Below are positions 43,165 through 54,626 of a DNA stretch of 64,000 bases, piece by piece (positions within the stretch are counted from its first letter, which is position 1; each line of letters opens with the position of its first letter). Below the pieces are notes generated by a model. It was not told the origin of the DNA, did not search any database, and worked only from the letters and a program-made list of their open reading frames with translations. A program made the translations under genes and the position numbers. The stretch comes from Hermodice carunculata (lineage: Eukaryota > Annelida > Polychaeta > Eunicida > Amphinomidae): contig OZ026625.1 of the NCBI GenBank assembly GCA_964020975.1, forward strand, positions 15,594,917 to 15,658,916, written 5' to 3'.

Positions 43165-44464
43165 CAAGTTTGGAGTATGTGTATAATACTGTCAGAGAAA
43201 AGTGTTGGACAAATTCACTGGTAAAAGAGAAAGAAGAAAATAATACGGAACTTGAGGAAAAACAGAAGAGTGTGTTGACAAACACACTTTTAAGTGGAAT
43301 AGCATGATAGATTTTACTTTTTTGTCATTAATGGCCATTTATGTGTTCATTTGACAAATTTTCAACATTTTTTCTCAAACAGGCATTTAGTTAGAGTTAT
43401 TTGATATTTGCAGTAGGTGTTCTGATGTGTGGTGTCACCTGGGCTGCCCTCCATATATAATATACAAGCCTTGAAGGGGCACCAACCTGATATACACAAC
43501 ATTAGCAGGCATATCATAATGACTTGTGTTCTCTGTTAATCACCCTCTTTGATCTTATCAGTGTGGTATATTAGTTGAGGCGTGCTTCAGTAATTGAATA
43601 CACAACCACAGGAGCTGTTAGCTTGTTGGTATTGATTTCTGCATTCTTTCCTTATTAATCCTCATTAGATGAGAAAGGTATATCTGTTAAGTAAATTCGA
43701 TTTTTTTTCAATACACAATGCCTCATCAGTAGTAAAAGTGGAATATGTGTACTTGGTCAGGCTTCCTTGTTTTAATCAATTCCATTCAGCCGTCATTGCA
43801 TTAGCTGTAACAGTTAGTCCAGGTGACATCACAACCCCTCATTTACATATCTACGAAAACTTGATATCTGCTTATCCAGTTGGGAAAAAAGTTTGTGTTT
43901 TTTTATGTGGGTCGACATTTGCTTTATAAAGTAACCCAAAAATTATAAATTATCAGAGTACCCCTTTAGTTATAACTCAGAATTTGGAACAAAGCGACAT
44001 AGTTTGAGTGCCGTACTATTTTCTTTCTCGTGACCTTCACCACAGGCGCTGCTTCCCGAAAGATCGTCTCCAGGAACCACATCAAAATGCATATCATCCC
44101 AGTAATTTTTTGCTTCAGTGCTGATATGATTACCTTTTCCCTTGACAAATTTGCAATTTTTACGCTTATAGAAACCCGTTTGGCGTAGTAAGAAGTAAAA
44201 TTTTTACCGATAATGTTGTTTTACTCCTGCATGCCACAGACCTAACTAGTACTGGAGTATTTTGCACCCAAAACTGAGTTACCTGAAAACAAAAAACGAT
44301 TCTCTCCGCCAAGTATTACAATAAACACACCTAAATTAGGCCTCATTATGATGCTTACCCAGTGGGCCCCAACGTGGAGAAGGAGTCATACCGTACATCA
44401 TGAAAAATTAAAAACATAAAAGAAAAATTTAGGAGAAAAAACAACACAGACGAATGGTCTCTTA
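43165..44464. other. Right part of unit 1
   Basis: Almost identical to 61522-62824. It contains an 86-codon frame at 43669-43929 (MRKVYLLSKFDFFSIHNASS), present in unit 2 with one residue changed, but conservation here only mirrors the unit's overall identity. No family is recognised. Confidence 0.4.
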
Positions 44465-45180
44465 ATGTAAATTAACTTTGTACAGGTCAGAGTTTAGTTT
44501 AGAGTATCCCAGACGTAACTGAGGGAGGCAGATGTTGGCGAATCTATCACCATGAAGGTGGAGGTCGGGAACGTTATCAGGGGCCAGAAGAGTAGTTTTC
44601 AGTTTGGACTTAAATATTTGTAGGGAAACCGAATCCCTGATGTCAGATGGAAGGTTATTCCGCTGTTTTATGGCATCTGGAAGAAATGAGTTCTTAAAGC
44701 GCGATATTCTACATCTAATGGAGCGGATAGACTTTGAGTGGTGTAAGGGGCGACCAGCAGGGAGAGGGGGAACTAGATTAGAGAGGTATAAAGGGGTCAA
44801 GTTGTGGTGCATTTTATAAAAGAGGACAAGTTTAAAGTACTTACGTCTGTCTGCAAGGGTTGACCACCCTAGCCCTGGTGGTAAGTTAATATGAAAGGTG
44901 TGTTTCAAGGCACCAGTGCATATCTTGGCAGTATTATGTTGAATCGATTCAATGCTATTAGACAGTACCTTACCACAGTTGTCGAATAATACACAACCGT
45001 ACTCAAGTATGGGGCGGATCATTGAACAGTAAAGTTTGACCAGAGATTTGCGAGATAGTGTGTACTTAAACCTTCTGAGTAATGAAATTCTTTGGCTAGC
45101 TTTATTACAAATACGTGTGACATGGGCATGCCACGAAAGGTCATGACACATGGTGATTCCTAGATGTGTATGATTTATGC
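44462..45180 (-). mobile_element. CR1/L2-like LINE fragment 1
   Basis: One open frame covers the C-terminal part of a reverse-transcriptase polyprotein: HTHLGITMCHDLSWHAHVTR, LLRRFKYTLSRKSLVKLYCS, MIRPILEYGCVLFDN, then GRPLHHSKSIRSIRCRISRF. It is cut at both ends: the RT core is missing upstream, and it stops at LYKVNLH, before the zinc-knuckle tail seen in the neighbouring LINE. The downstream cut coincides with the right edge of duplicated unit 1. Confidence 0.85.
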
Positions 45181-47100
45181 GGTAGATTTATTATTGTTAT
45201 AAACATATTTATTTTCTCTGGATTGCCTAATAGTACACAAAGGCTAATCTGGAGGCTCTCCAGTACATACATGTAAGAGGACGCACAGAAATATATACAA
45301 TACACACTGGACGAGAAAAGAAGACTAAATTCACGGTTTGTACACGAATAATACAATTGATGCCAAATAATGGAGACTTATAATTAGATCATATACTAAA
45401 TTAGTAAATAAAACGTCTAGATTCTGATAAGAATGTCTGAACAGCCTGAAAGATAATACATTATCAGTGTCTGGCAAATCTGCACTACCTTTCAAGAGAA
45501 TATTTAGTAACATGTCACTAGCGCACTGAATTATTAGAGTCGGATTTACACCTGGGGCTAGTAAGTGGCACACAGTGTTCAGTAGACGGACCCTTTGCAC
45601 AGTGAACTTGGGGCAGAACAAAAGGTAATGTTTCGTATCGTCAGTAGATGAGAGCATGCACACGTTGAGGCTGGAAGGATATTGACATGATATAGATGGG
45701 CATTTAAAACAGAGAAGTTAAGACGTAACTGCGTGTGGCATATGTTTAGGAAACGACTTCCATGTTTCAAGTATGTGGGCTTTTTGTCAACACTTAAGAG
45801 TAATAGATTTAATTTAGATTTAAACTGAGGCAGGAAATTGGTGAGACGAGCATCAACCGGGAGGTTATTCCATAATTTGATAGCAGACGGGAGAAATGAA
45901 TCGCCGAAGCTATTGGTGGTGAACCTAATTTGGCATAATTCAGTACGATTTCTCAATAGACTCCCTGTAGTGAATGCAACGTCACGAGGAACAAGATCTT
46001 GTGGATATTGTGGAGTCAACCTGTTATACATTTTAAAGAAAAGAATCAGTTTAAAGTATTTCCCCCGATTTGCCAGAGTTTGCTATTCAAGCTCTTCGAG
46101 AAGTAAGACACGTGGAGTGTATCTAGTTGCGCCAATTAAGGCAGATCCTGGCTGCCTCATACTGCACAGCTTCTATAGATTGTGACAGGTTTTCAGTGCA
46201 ATTGTCAAACAGGACACACCCATATTCGAGGATAGGACGAATCATTGTACTATACAACCGTATGAGTGTCTGGCGGGAGAGTTTATATTTGAGTCTGCGT
46301 AAGAGAGCAAGCCGTTGGCTGGCTTTATGAACAATGCGTGTTATCTGCCGGTGCCATGACAAATTACTAGAGAGTGTTACTCCAAAATGTGTATGTAGAG
46401 TAGCCTCAGGTAACGGTGCGTTTCCAAGAAGTAGGGGGGGGGATGATCTGGGTTATGTCGTTTAGCTGAGAAGGTCATTGAGATGGATTTTATAGCATTA
46501 AATGTCATCCGCCAGAGCTTGCCCAAACGATGAATTTGTATAAGATTAGAATTAAGGCTTTCAGCTGTGGCCCTTGGTTCGTGGACAATTGCAAGAATAC
46601 TGGTATCATCCGCTAATAAACGGATGTCACAGGTGATGTTGACAGTGATGTCGTTAATGTAAATGAGGAAAAGTAGGGGACCAAGGATGGAGCCTTGTGG
46701 CACTCCAGCCTCTATAGGGAGCCAAGGTGAGGTCTGTCCCCCGATAGTAACACGTTGAAGTCCGTTTGAGAGATAGCTTTCGATAAAGAGTAACACAGGA
46801 TCTTCAAACCCCAATTGTTTCAGTTTAAAAAGTAGACCAGCGTGCCAGACTCTGTCAAAGGCCTTGGATATGTCCAGGAAGACCATACGGGCCTCATGGC
46901 CCAACTGAAGGCCACGGTAAATAGTATGAAGTGTGGTAACAAGTTGATTTAAAGTGGAATCGTTTTTCTTAAAGCCAGAGTTTTTAGCAGAAAGTAAATT
47001 GTTACATGTTAGATACTCATAGAAAATGTTATAAACTAGACGTTCAAGTACTTTAGAGACATTACAGAGGAGTGAAATAGGCCTATAATTTTGGCAAATT
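45181..47100 (-). mobile_element. CR1/L2-like LINE fragment 2, 5' truncated
   Basis: Reads right to left: RT core from QNYRPISLLCNVSKVLERLV (47.1 kb) through EARMVFLDISKAFDRVWHAG, GVPQGSILGPLLFLIYINDI and an LADD catalytic box (FADD in most families), then the maturase-like MIRPILEYGCVLFDNC block. The C-terminal zinc knuckle CACS...DTKHYLLFCPKF lies at about 45.6 kb. The frame shifts near 46377, 46130 and 45660, so it is inactive. The 3' UTR ends near 45185 in A/T-rich tail sequence and abuts LINE fragment 1. Confidence 0.85.
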
Positions 47101-47229
47101 GGTCACGTATTTTTAGTATAATAATTTATCATGCTTGCTTTAATCATCTATGATATAGGTACATATTTACTACGGTTCACATACCCAATTTAATGCATTG
47201 TATACTTACGAGCATTTTTAGGGTGCAAG

Positions 47230-49440
47230 TGCCCACTCCAATTTTTCAAATGTATCTGCATCACTTGTGCACAGCTGTCCCAGAACACAAATATTCTGTG
47301 TGTTTTTCTCTTACTTTGAGACCCATTTGTTATACTTTATATTCTGTGTTTGGCCTGTCGGTAATTTCAATAACACATTTTGTCCTTACGATAGGCAAAG
47401 GCAACTCTCAACATATGTATGCAATTCTATAATATCCAGGAAACGTTTGAATATGGATGTTTACCTACTTATTATTGCCCCCTCTCTGATCTTATTAGCA
47501 GGCGATATCCATCAAAATCCTGGACCTAATAATGATTACCATGATATTAGCCTATGTCATATTAATACTCGGAGCTTGTCACAAGACAAGTTAAGGTGTA
47601 TTCGTGCAGATATTGCCCAGGATTTTGATGTTATAGTTCTCTCTGAAACGTTTCTGTCTGATAATATCCTAGATGATGATCTTACCCTACCCGGTGTCCA
47701 TACTATCATGCGAAAAGACCGAACAAATGGGATGGGAGGGGGTGTAGGTGTGTACGTCTCAATTTCAACTCTTAGTTACCAGACATCACGACCTTGAAAG
47801 CGCTGACCTTGAATTAGTATGGGCTGAAATTAAGTTACATAATAACACATTCTTATTTGGAGTTATTTACAGGCCCCCTAGCTGATTCCCCGGTGTTATT
47901 TTGGGGCAATTTACAGTCCAATCTTGACCATGCAAAAACTGTCGGTATCCATAACATCGTTATAACAGGTTATCGTGATGCTGATTTTACAACAACACCC
48001 GGCAGAAAACATGATTATTTTTGTTCAACAAATTTCTTTATGCCCCATATTCAAGAACCCACTCGCACAACTACTAGTACATAGAGTTGCCTTGATCAAA
48101 TTATTTCTAGCATCCCTAGATATATTCACCAACCTTGTGTATTACCACCAATTGCTAATTATGATCACAGTATAGTGTCGGCTAATATTATATTTTCGCG
48201 GGAAAAAAACGCGTACAAAAGGTTAATATGGGAATATGAAAAGGCAGATTTCGATAGTTTTCGTGACCATTTAAGAGGGATACAGTGGGACAATTTCTTT
48301 CTTTAAACAAGCTAAACCAGTGTTGTATTTCTTGGACTGAAGGTTTTCTATCTGCCGCCAAAGAGTACATTCCAAATAAAGAAGTCCGCATTCGCCCTGC
48401 TGATCTTCCATGATATTCTTCTTCACTACGCTGTGAAAAACGTACCGGAAAAGTGGTGGAAAGAGTAGTGTTCAAACACGTATGTGTTCATTTTTTTCCG
48501 ACACAGTATGGTTATAAATATCTGCCAACTAATCTGGTTTTATGCCTGGTGATTCCACTATTGACCAGTTACTTTCCCTTTACCATGAGTTATGTTTGGC
48601 AGGCGATCAGAAAGAAGCAAGAATGATATTCCTCGACATCAGCAAGGCATTCGATAAAGTGGGGCATAAAGGTCGCCTTTATAAGTTAGAAAAAAAGTGG
48701 TGTTGTGGGAAATTTACTACCGTGGTTTGAAGATTACCTTCAAAACACAAACAACGTGTAGTTATCAATGGCAATTCCTCTAGCTGGGGCACCATTACTG
48801 CCGGCGTCCCCCAAGGATCAGTTCTAGATCCTCTCGTTTTTATATATATTAATGGTATAGTTAATGTTGTAAATTTTAAGGTTTAAACCTTTTGTGGACA
48901 ACACATCCCTTTTCCTTGCTTTTGACCCGAACACAAACATTAAGGTGTTACCCTGAATTCCGATTTAAAATGGAATGCCCATATTAAAGAAATTGTCGTC
49001 AAACCTTCCAAAAAGATAAACATAATGAAGTCTCTTCAGTTTCGTCTTTATCGCGCGTCACATTACAAGTAACTTACTTTTCGTCCCATTTCGGAATATG
49101 GCAGTGTGCTCAGGCTGACGAAAAAATCCTAGAAGATTAACAATTGGCTGCGTCCCGCGTAGTTACAGGAGCTTTGCGAACTACTCCCAGTGTCAAGTTA
49201 TATGAAGAAACGGGTTGGGAAACTCTCTTCAAACGGAGAGAGATCTCGAAACTTTCAATGATGTATAAGGTAGTCCACAAGTTAACGCCTAGTTATTTGT
49301 ATACCGCTGTCCCCAATGTTCAATCCGCCGCTGCACTTCATTGCTTTGCTTTTCACATTGTGTCACCGTTATTGCTCCAATACTTATCACTGTAAAATAT
49401 TGTTGCCCCCTCAATTTGCTTACATTGGTAATATAGTGTT
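47230..49440 (+). mobile_element. CR1/L2-like LINE, plus strand, decayed
   Basis: Starts with an ORF2 N-terminus (next entry). It continues with endonuclease remnants (FGVIYRPPS, DADFTTTPGRKHDYFCSTNF, LDQII and a PPIANYDHS block), RT remnants (PGDSTIDQLLSLYHELCLAG, ARMIFLDISKAFDKVGHKG, AGVPQGSVLDPL) and the RVVTGALRTTPSVKLYEETG C-terminal block ending near 49.39 kb. Several stops and frameshifts are present, and the catalytic Asp box is not readable. The family differs from LINE fragments 1 and 2. Confidence 0.8.
47453..47797 (+). pseudogene. LINE ORF2 N-terminus with 2A-like motif and endonuclease start
   Basis: MDVYLLIIAPSLILLAGDIH then QNPGPN: a hydrophobic stretch followed by GDIHQNPGP, which fits the 2A ribosome-skipping consensus D-x-E-x-N-P-G-P except His for Glu. 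2A peptides at this position are known in CR1-like LINEs. It is followed by the apurinic endonuclease blocks LCHINTRSL, DVIVLSETFLSDNI and GGGVGVYV (QETF/SETF carries the catalytic Glu). The frame closes soon after GVYVSI. A longer open frame begins at 47267, but the Met at 47453 is favoured as it directly precedes the hydrophobic run. Confidence 0.75.
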
Positions 49441-49499
49441 TAGGCTTATCTTTACTATATGACTGGTCTATGGCAAGCCAGGACCGCAAAATATACATT

Positions 49500-50040
49500 T
49501 TTTATTTAAAACAGACAGAAAAATAAGCAAAACGGATACATTTCTCATTTAAAACAGAAAAATTTTAAATAAAACAGACAGAAAAATCAAACAAAACAAT
49601 AATTACAAATAAAACAAACAAAAAAAATAAAACAAAACAGATACTTCTCATTAAAAACAGAATAATTACAAATAAAACAGACAAAAATAAAACAAAGCTG
49701 CTATATCTCATTTAAAGCAGAATAATTATAAATAAAATAGACAATAAAAGAGATATTTCTCACTTTAAACAGAACAAATAAATAAAACTGACAAAAATAA
49801 AACGACAGATGTTTCTCATTTAAAACAGAACAATTATAAAAAATACAGACAAAAACAAAACAAAACACAAATTTCTCTTTAAAACAGAATAAATTTAAAC
49901 AAGAGACAAAAAACACCAAAAAGATACAAATGAGAACTAAAACAATCCATTTTTGAATAAAACAGACAGCAAAAGAGAGCAGGTACCGCTGGTAATTGAA
50001 ACAGGCGATCTGGTCAAATAAAACAGACTAAAGTGAAAGA
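49500..50040. repeat. AT-rich minisatellite, unit about 55-60 bp
   Basis: Repeats of TTTCTCATTTAAAACAG, then AATAATTACAAATAAAACAG, then ACAAAAATAAAACAAA. The TCTCATTTAAA phrase recurs near 49541, 49645, 49708, 49758, 49815 and 49872. The units are imperfect and strongly A/purine biased on the plus strand. Confidence 0.85.
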
Positions 50041-50212
50041 ATATACAGTTAGGCACAATAAGATTCAGTGAGTGCATGCGAAGTCACCGGAAGGGGCAAA
50101 AAGTCCCCGATTCTGGAAATAAATGGCGACTGAGTAATTATACTGCATAACCGTGTTTTGATATGGCACTCGCACATAACTATCTCTATTGAACCATTTT
50201 TTTTTTCAAGAA

Positions 50213-50301
50213 TGGGGATTTGGTCGAGTGGATATGTGTGTTTCCCATTTCAGCCAGGCTACTGGTGCCAAAGGTTCCAGGTTCGAGTCCCGCTCGTTCC
50301 G
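50213..50301 (+). mobile_element. tRNA-derived SINE head or tRNA-like relic
   Basis: Contains a perfect RNA polymerase III A box TGGTCGAGTGG (50221-50231) and B box GGTTCGAGTCC (50280-50290), with spacing like a Leu/Ser-type tRNA. Stems do not close: the acceptor arm pairs at about four of seven positions and the T stem has two mismatches, so a working tRNA is unlikely. It is followed at once by (TA)n and a minus-strand family B copy. Confidence 0.6.
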
Positions 50302-50304
50302 AAC

Positions 50305-50307
<3 letters not shown>

Positions 50308-50335
<28 letters not shown>
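50308..50335. repeat. (TA)n microsatellite
   Basis: About 14 TA units between the tRNA-like sequence and family B. Confidence 0.95.
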
Positions 50336-50600
50336 CAATGCAATTGGGTGAGCCGTTTCGGTGTAGAAGATTTTTTTAAGATTTGCCTCAAGAAAGAACA
50401 AAAAAATCGAATAAAAAATCCAAAAATAATAATTAATGCATGACCATTTGAACAAAATTGGTAGAGACTAACGCAAGGTACATGCCAAGCAAGTTTGAAG
50501 TGAATCTGGTTGATGGTTTCGAGCAGACGGAAATGCGAATTGTGGACTGACAATTGACAAAGGACCATAAGCTCAGCTGACTTGTCAGTCAGCTAAGTTA
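50336..50600 (-). repeat. Family B repeat, minus orientation, with hairpin
   Basis: Its right end carries AGCTCAGCTGAC TTGTCA GTCAGCTAAGTT (50571-50600), the same hairpin as at 19428. Inside are AATTGGGTGAGCCG, CATGACCATTTGAACAAAAT and AGTTTGAAGTGAATCTGGTT. Confidence 0.8.
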
Positions 50601-50689
50601 AAAATACAATAATGTACATGCCTCCATTCTAAAAGGAATCTTTCTCTATTTATGTTTCCATTTTGACAAAACCCCGAACATTGACCGCT

Positions 50690-50907
50690 GGTTATAGGTG
50701 CTGTGGACTGTGGAATTCCGAATGCAAAGCAACTGCCAGATCTTGACTGGCCATCAGGTGACACACAATCCTGTGTGATATTAAAGCAAGTGGGTGAGTG
50801 GTTTTGCAGAAAAACATATTTTTAGATTGCCCCCCCCCCCAAAAGAACAAAAAACTTCATAGAAAATCCAAAAATTAGTGGAGCATGACTACTTGAAGAA
50901 AGGTCAC
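50690..50907 (-). repeat. Family B fragment, minus orientation
   Basis: GATATTAAAGCAAGTGGGTGA, the C11 tract at 50830-50840, and GAGCATGACTACTTGAAGAA match the middle of family B. It directly abuts the minus-strand DIRS fossil. Confidence 0.6.
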
Positions 50908-53220
50908 CTGGGAGTGGTCAGGTGACCATTGGAGTTGGTCACAAGCCAGAGTGGGAATCTCGCTTCTTCTAGCCCCCAAAGCGAATGGTGATAGAAAACA
51001 AATTTTCCCCTTGCAGTACTTGAGGGAAACCTGCTTGAGGTCCTCAAGGCACTCAAATGGCCATAATCAACATAACAAAAACCATTGGTAGGTCCCACCG
51101 AGGCAAGACCTGTCGCGTCGCAGGTCAGTGTAGAAGGATACAATGAGTACAGACAGATAACGATCGCTCCCGATGCGAATGTCCAGGACGTTTTCAAGGG
51201 TTTAGGAGATGGCTGATCCGAAACTCTCCACTGTTCTTGAGCTCTCGCCTAAAACTTCCCACAGATACAATAGTCAGCGATGACTGAGACTCTAATGACC
51301 AGGGGTGAATTTCACAACTGTCACACCCGTCAGAAAACGCCTTGCAATGAGCCGAGTAGACAGAGAAGATCGAAACCCTCCTCTAGCAATTCTGAGATCA
51401 ATTCTGAGATGCCACGGTCACATATGTGTTGTAAGATAACCATCAAATGTGGAGGTTGAGCACTTCAGGGTTCCTGTGGTACACACTCGTCTGTGGTTTC
51501 ACCAGAAGCTCAGGCCCTGCCAGTAATCATAGTGGAGGCTGGATGCTCAGTCTACCAAACAGTTGCTCTGGGGCCCCCAGGGGGCGACAAGGATCAGATT
51601 GCAATCATGGGACTGAACCTTGCCCAGTACCCTCAGAAGGATCTGTCAAGGTGAAAAGGCATGGCCCACAGGTTGCTCCAGTCTATGGTTTGAGCATCCA
51701 CAGCAAGGGCCTGGGGATCTGGGACAGGCGAGACATAAGCCAACAGTTTTTCATTCTCATGATTTGGTCATGCCTTGGAATAGGCTTGGTTAACCGAGCG
51801 GGCCCAAAGGTCCTATGCCCGGTGGACAACCTCTGCCATTTCCCCTTCGAACAGAGTTCAGGAGAAGAGTGGCTATGTGTGGGCTCCACCATACAGAGGG
51901 TCAGGCAGCTTTGGACACTTGAGGTAAGTGTCCTTCGGCAACAAATGACGGTTTGCCTCCAGTGTGCAAGCAGTCTGCACCTGGTAATCAACAGCTTTCG
52001 TGAAATGAAGTTGCGAGGAGTGTCACCTACTCTAACCAGTTTCGCACCACCTCTGTGATCTGTATGGAGCCCTTGAGGTCATCAAGAAGAGAGCCCAATT
52101 GGCTAATGACATGTAAGAATATGGCGCAATAAGGACAGATCCCCTGGCTTCCGTCTGAAAGCCTCTGCAGACGTCGAAATGGATCTCCGCTGCTGAGTAT
52201 CAAACTCCTGCCAGTCTAAAGCCACCAGCAGTGGACCTGATGGGAAGATCTGCTCAGGTGCAGAGTACCATTTCCCCTGGAAGTCTGGCATAGGGAGGAG
52301 TCTCCCCTATCTCCCATGGCCAGATGTAGGAGACTCCACAGGAACTTGTGTGCCACAAGTCTGGGCAGTGAGCTGGTCATAAAACTCAGCTACAAAGGGC
52401 GAAAAAGGTATGTGATTGTGTCGCCAGGTGTCCTCCAGAGACCAGCCCAGGCAGGACAGTGTAACAACACCACCACTCTCTTCCATTGGTGGGACCATGG
52501 CTTCGTCACCAACCAGCTCTGCATAAGAGCTTTTTCAACGAGTCCAGGTTTGAATACTCTGGACTCGTGAGTGCAGCTATAATGCCCAAGGCCTCATTGA
52601 ATAACAAGTTGTCCCCGGTTGATGGAGCAACTGGCTGTGACAGCAGGGGATCCGTCACCATGTCTGTTTTTGGGGTGACAAGGTCTTCCACGGTTGTCAT
52701 TGCAGCCACAGACACTGCCTCCACCTGTTTGGCCCACAATTGCAAGACAGAGGAGGCAATGGAGATCTGTGGCACACAGATCTCGGAAGCCACTGACAAA
52801 GGTGTCAGCTGGTGGGAGGGATCATGCTGGATCTCCTGGAGGCTGCTATCCGGGACCTTGGCTGCCATAGACTGAGAAGCCTGCAGGCAGGAGGGGTCCA
52901 GAGGGACTTCAGAGAACTCCTGAGCATTGGTGCCAAGAGACAGCAGTAGTGGCCAATGCAGGTAAAGACAGATTCTGGAACGGAAGTAAATCTATGCTTT
53001 TTCTCATGAGGAGTCATTGGTGAGGACTCAATGGAGTCAGTCATTTCAGTTCAGCCTTTGGCAGCTGCGACCTGCTGCCTATGCTTCACATGATCTGACT
53101 TCCTCAATGCCTGCTCGAAGAGTAGCCATTTGTCCTCTCCTGAATCCTCAATTTGTTCAGGCGTTCGACCCAGACGCAGAGGTCAAGGCAAATGGTGGTG
53201 GAGAGGTACTGTTATGTAAC
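50908..53220 (-). mobile_element. DIRS-type retroelement, second copy, broken
   Basis: Fossil related to the element at 24110-29480 but on the opposite strand. Visible parts, right to left: a gag-like region (about 53.2-51.8 kb; includes LLFNEALGIIAAL, the block that is split by the 857 bp element in the other copy), an RNase H-like stretch (about 51.75-51.4 kb), and the start of the tyrosine recombinase (about 51.2-50.9 kb). It is broken, with probably ten or more breaks, and old. The ends were not identified by terminal repeats, so the limits are approximate. Confidence 0.8.
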
Positions 53221-53669
53221 TAAAATATACATTTACATAATATGGAGTTACTGTGAGCCCCTGTGAAGTATATCAGGCTTGGTAAAACTGAAGTTGAGCA
53301 CCCAGTGTTTATATGGCAGAGCATATATGTGATCCCTCTCCACTGAAATAAATCTATATAATTATACTCTCTTGGAATGTGTTGCCATTTTCAGGAAGAA
53401 TCAGCTTTCGGGTTATCTACCACACTTGAGACAATCCCTCAGGAAAACTGCAACAAGAGCTGCAAAACTATTATACATAGCATTTAATACTAATGAACAG
53501 CAGAAGTCATCTTTTACCTGACTCTGGATTTTCGTCATAAGAGATAATGCACTTCTATGTTTATTTACAACTGCCTGACACTCTAAACATCATGCAGCTA
53601 TACAGACCCTTGCTGGTATGTAAATGTAATCACAATGAGACTATATAGTAGAAGTATGTCACAATTACA

Positions 53670-53670
<1 letters not shown>
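53221..53670. other. Unassigned DNA
   Basis: No feature recognised. Confidence 0.4.

Positions 53671-53742
<72 letters not shown>
53671..53742. repeat. (TA)n microsatellite
   Basis: About 36 TA units with one interruption near 53690. Confidence 0.95.
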
Positions 53743-53748
<6 letters not shown>

Positions 53749-53886
53749 GACACTACCCTAAATGGGACAACATGGGACCTCATTTTATACATTATATAGA
53801 AACCATCGAAGGACTACCGACTTCACTTTTAGACCTTATTCCAAAGATTTTGGCTATTTAGGGACCTCTTTTGGCATATATATATA

Positions 53887-54062
53887 CAGTGGTACCTCTT
53901 TTGAGAGACCGCCCCTATGGCGGGTCAAAATGTGGTCTCTCAAAACAGGGGGTCTTTCATTAGAGGCACAACATGGAAAAGATAGCACTGTGTTCTGAGA
54001 GAGTGGTCTTAAAAAGATATGCCTTCTCTCATTAGAGGGGTCTCTCAAGAGAGGTACCACTT
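53887..54062. mobile_element. Mariner-like MITE, second member of the CAGTGGTACCT family
   Basis: 176 bp. Left end CAGTGGTACCTCTTTTGAGA and reverse complement of right end AAGTGGTACCTCTCTTGAGA; TA on both sides (53885-53886, 54063-54064). GAGAGACC motifs repeat internally. It has the same terminal family as 35108-35284 but a different interior. Confidence 0.8.
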
Positions 54063-54064
54063 TA

Positions 54065-54499
54065 TATATACATATACACACACAAAATCGTTAAGTTATA
54101 ATTGTGGGCCATGGACCATGGGTCCAGCCTACAACCAGCTTTGGACAAATCTTGGCCCAGTTGGCCTCTGCACACTCCAGCATATAAAAAGAACCACCAT
54201 GTTATGGACCATTCTCTTGGTACAACAATCTTTCATAGATTATAGAACACAACAAAACACAAATGTACATATTGTAACTTCATTGATGTTCCCCTGAAGA
54301 AGGCAACTTAACACAGAAACTGGTCAGGAATAAATGAATCAATTTAATCATTTTTCGTCTCATTAACCTATGTATATTGTATGGGATCTTTTATATCTTG
54401 TCTTAACTTTTGCTGCACTGCCGTACCCATCCCCCTTTTGGATCTATATATAGTCCCAGTTATCAGTGTTGACTCCATCTTTTGACCTTTTTCCTCACT
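54065..54499. other. Unassigned DNA
   Basis: No feature recognised. GTGGGCCATGGACCATGGGTCC at 54102 is a local palindrome. Confidence 0.35.
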
Positions 54500-54626
54500 A
54501 TACATACAGGTACCATTCCAACTTCAATTTGCAGGTTTGTGACATAACCGTATCCAATGAACCATGAACCAAAGTTGAAGGCTTTTAATTTATGCAAATC
54601 AGGCAAATACACAAAATTGAGATCTT
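54500..54626 (+). repeat. Family C monomer, left half, interrupted by LINE
   Basis: ACCATTCCAACTTCAATTTG, CGTATCCAATGAACCATGAA and AATTTATGCAAATCAGGCAA, running into AAAATTGAGATCTT. The monomer resumes at 57176 with ATCTTGAATAGCTTCAAAAT, so the LINE in between inserted into it and duplicated ATCTT. Confidence 0.75.

Larger units (their letters stand above)
33065..44464. repeat. Duplicated unit 1 (DUF3504 unit)
   Basis: Direct copy of 57920-62824 at about 98 percent identity over shared parts. Unit 1 differs by a 5811 bp extra segment (35346-41156), a 628 bp MITE (42528-43155), and a different small MITE at 35108. The right edge falls after GACGAATGGTCTCTTAA, where a LINE fragment begins in unit 1 and unrelated DNA begins in unit 2. 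Either a tandem duplication or two haplotypes placed in series could explain this. Confidence 0.85.

Noticed and set aside
43669-43929. 86-codon frame conserved between the twin units
   Set aside because: Its conservation equals that of the surrounding non-coding DNA, so it gives no evidence of function.
50213-50301. Working tRNA gene
   Set aside because: A and B boxes are perfect but the acceptor and T stems do not pair well and no anticodon loop can be placed.
51447-52058. 203-codon plus-strand frame
   Set aside because: Antisense shadow of the minus-strand DIRS fossil.
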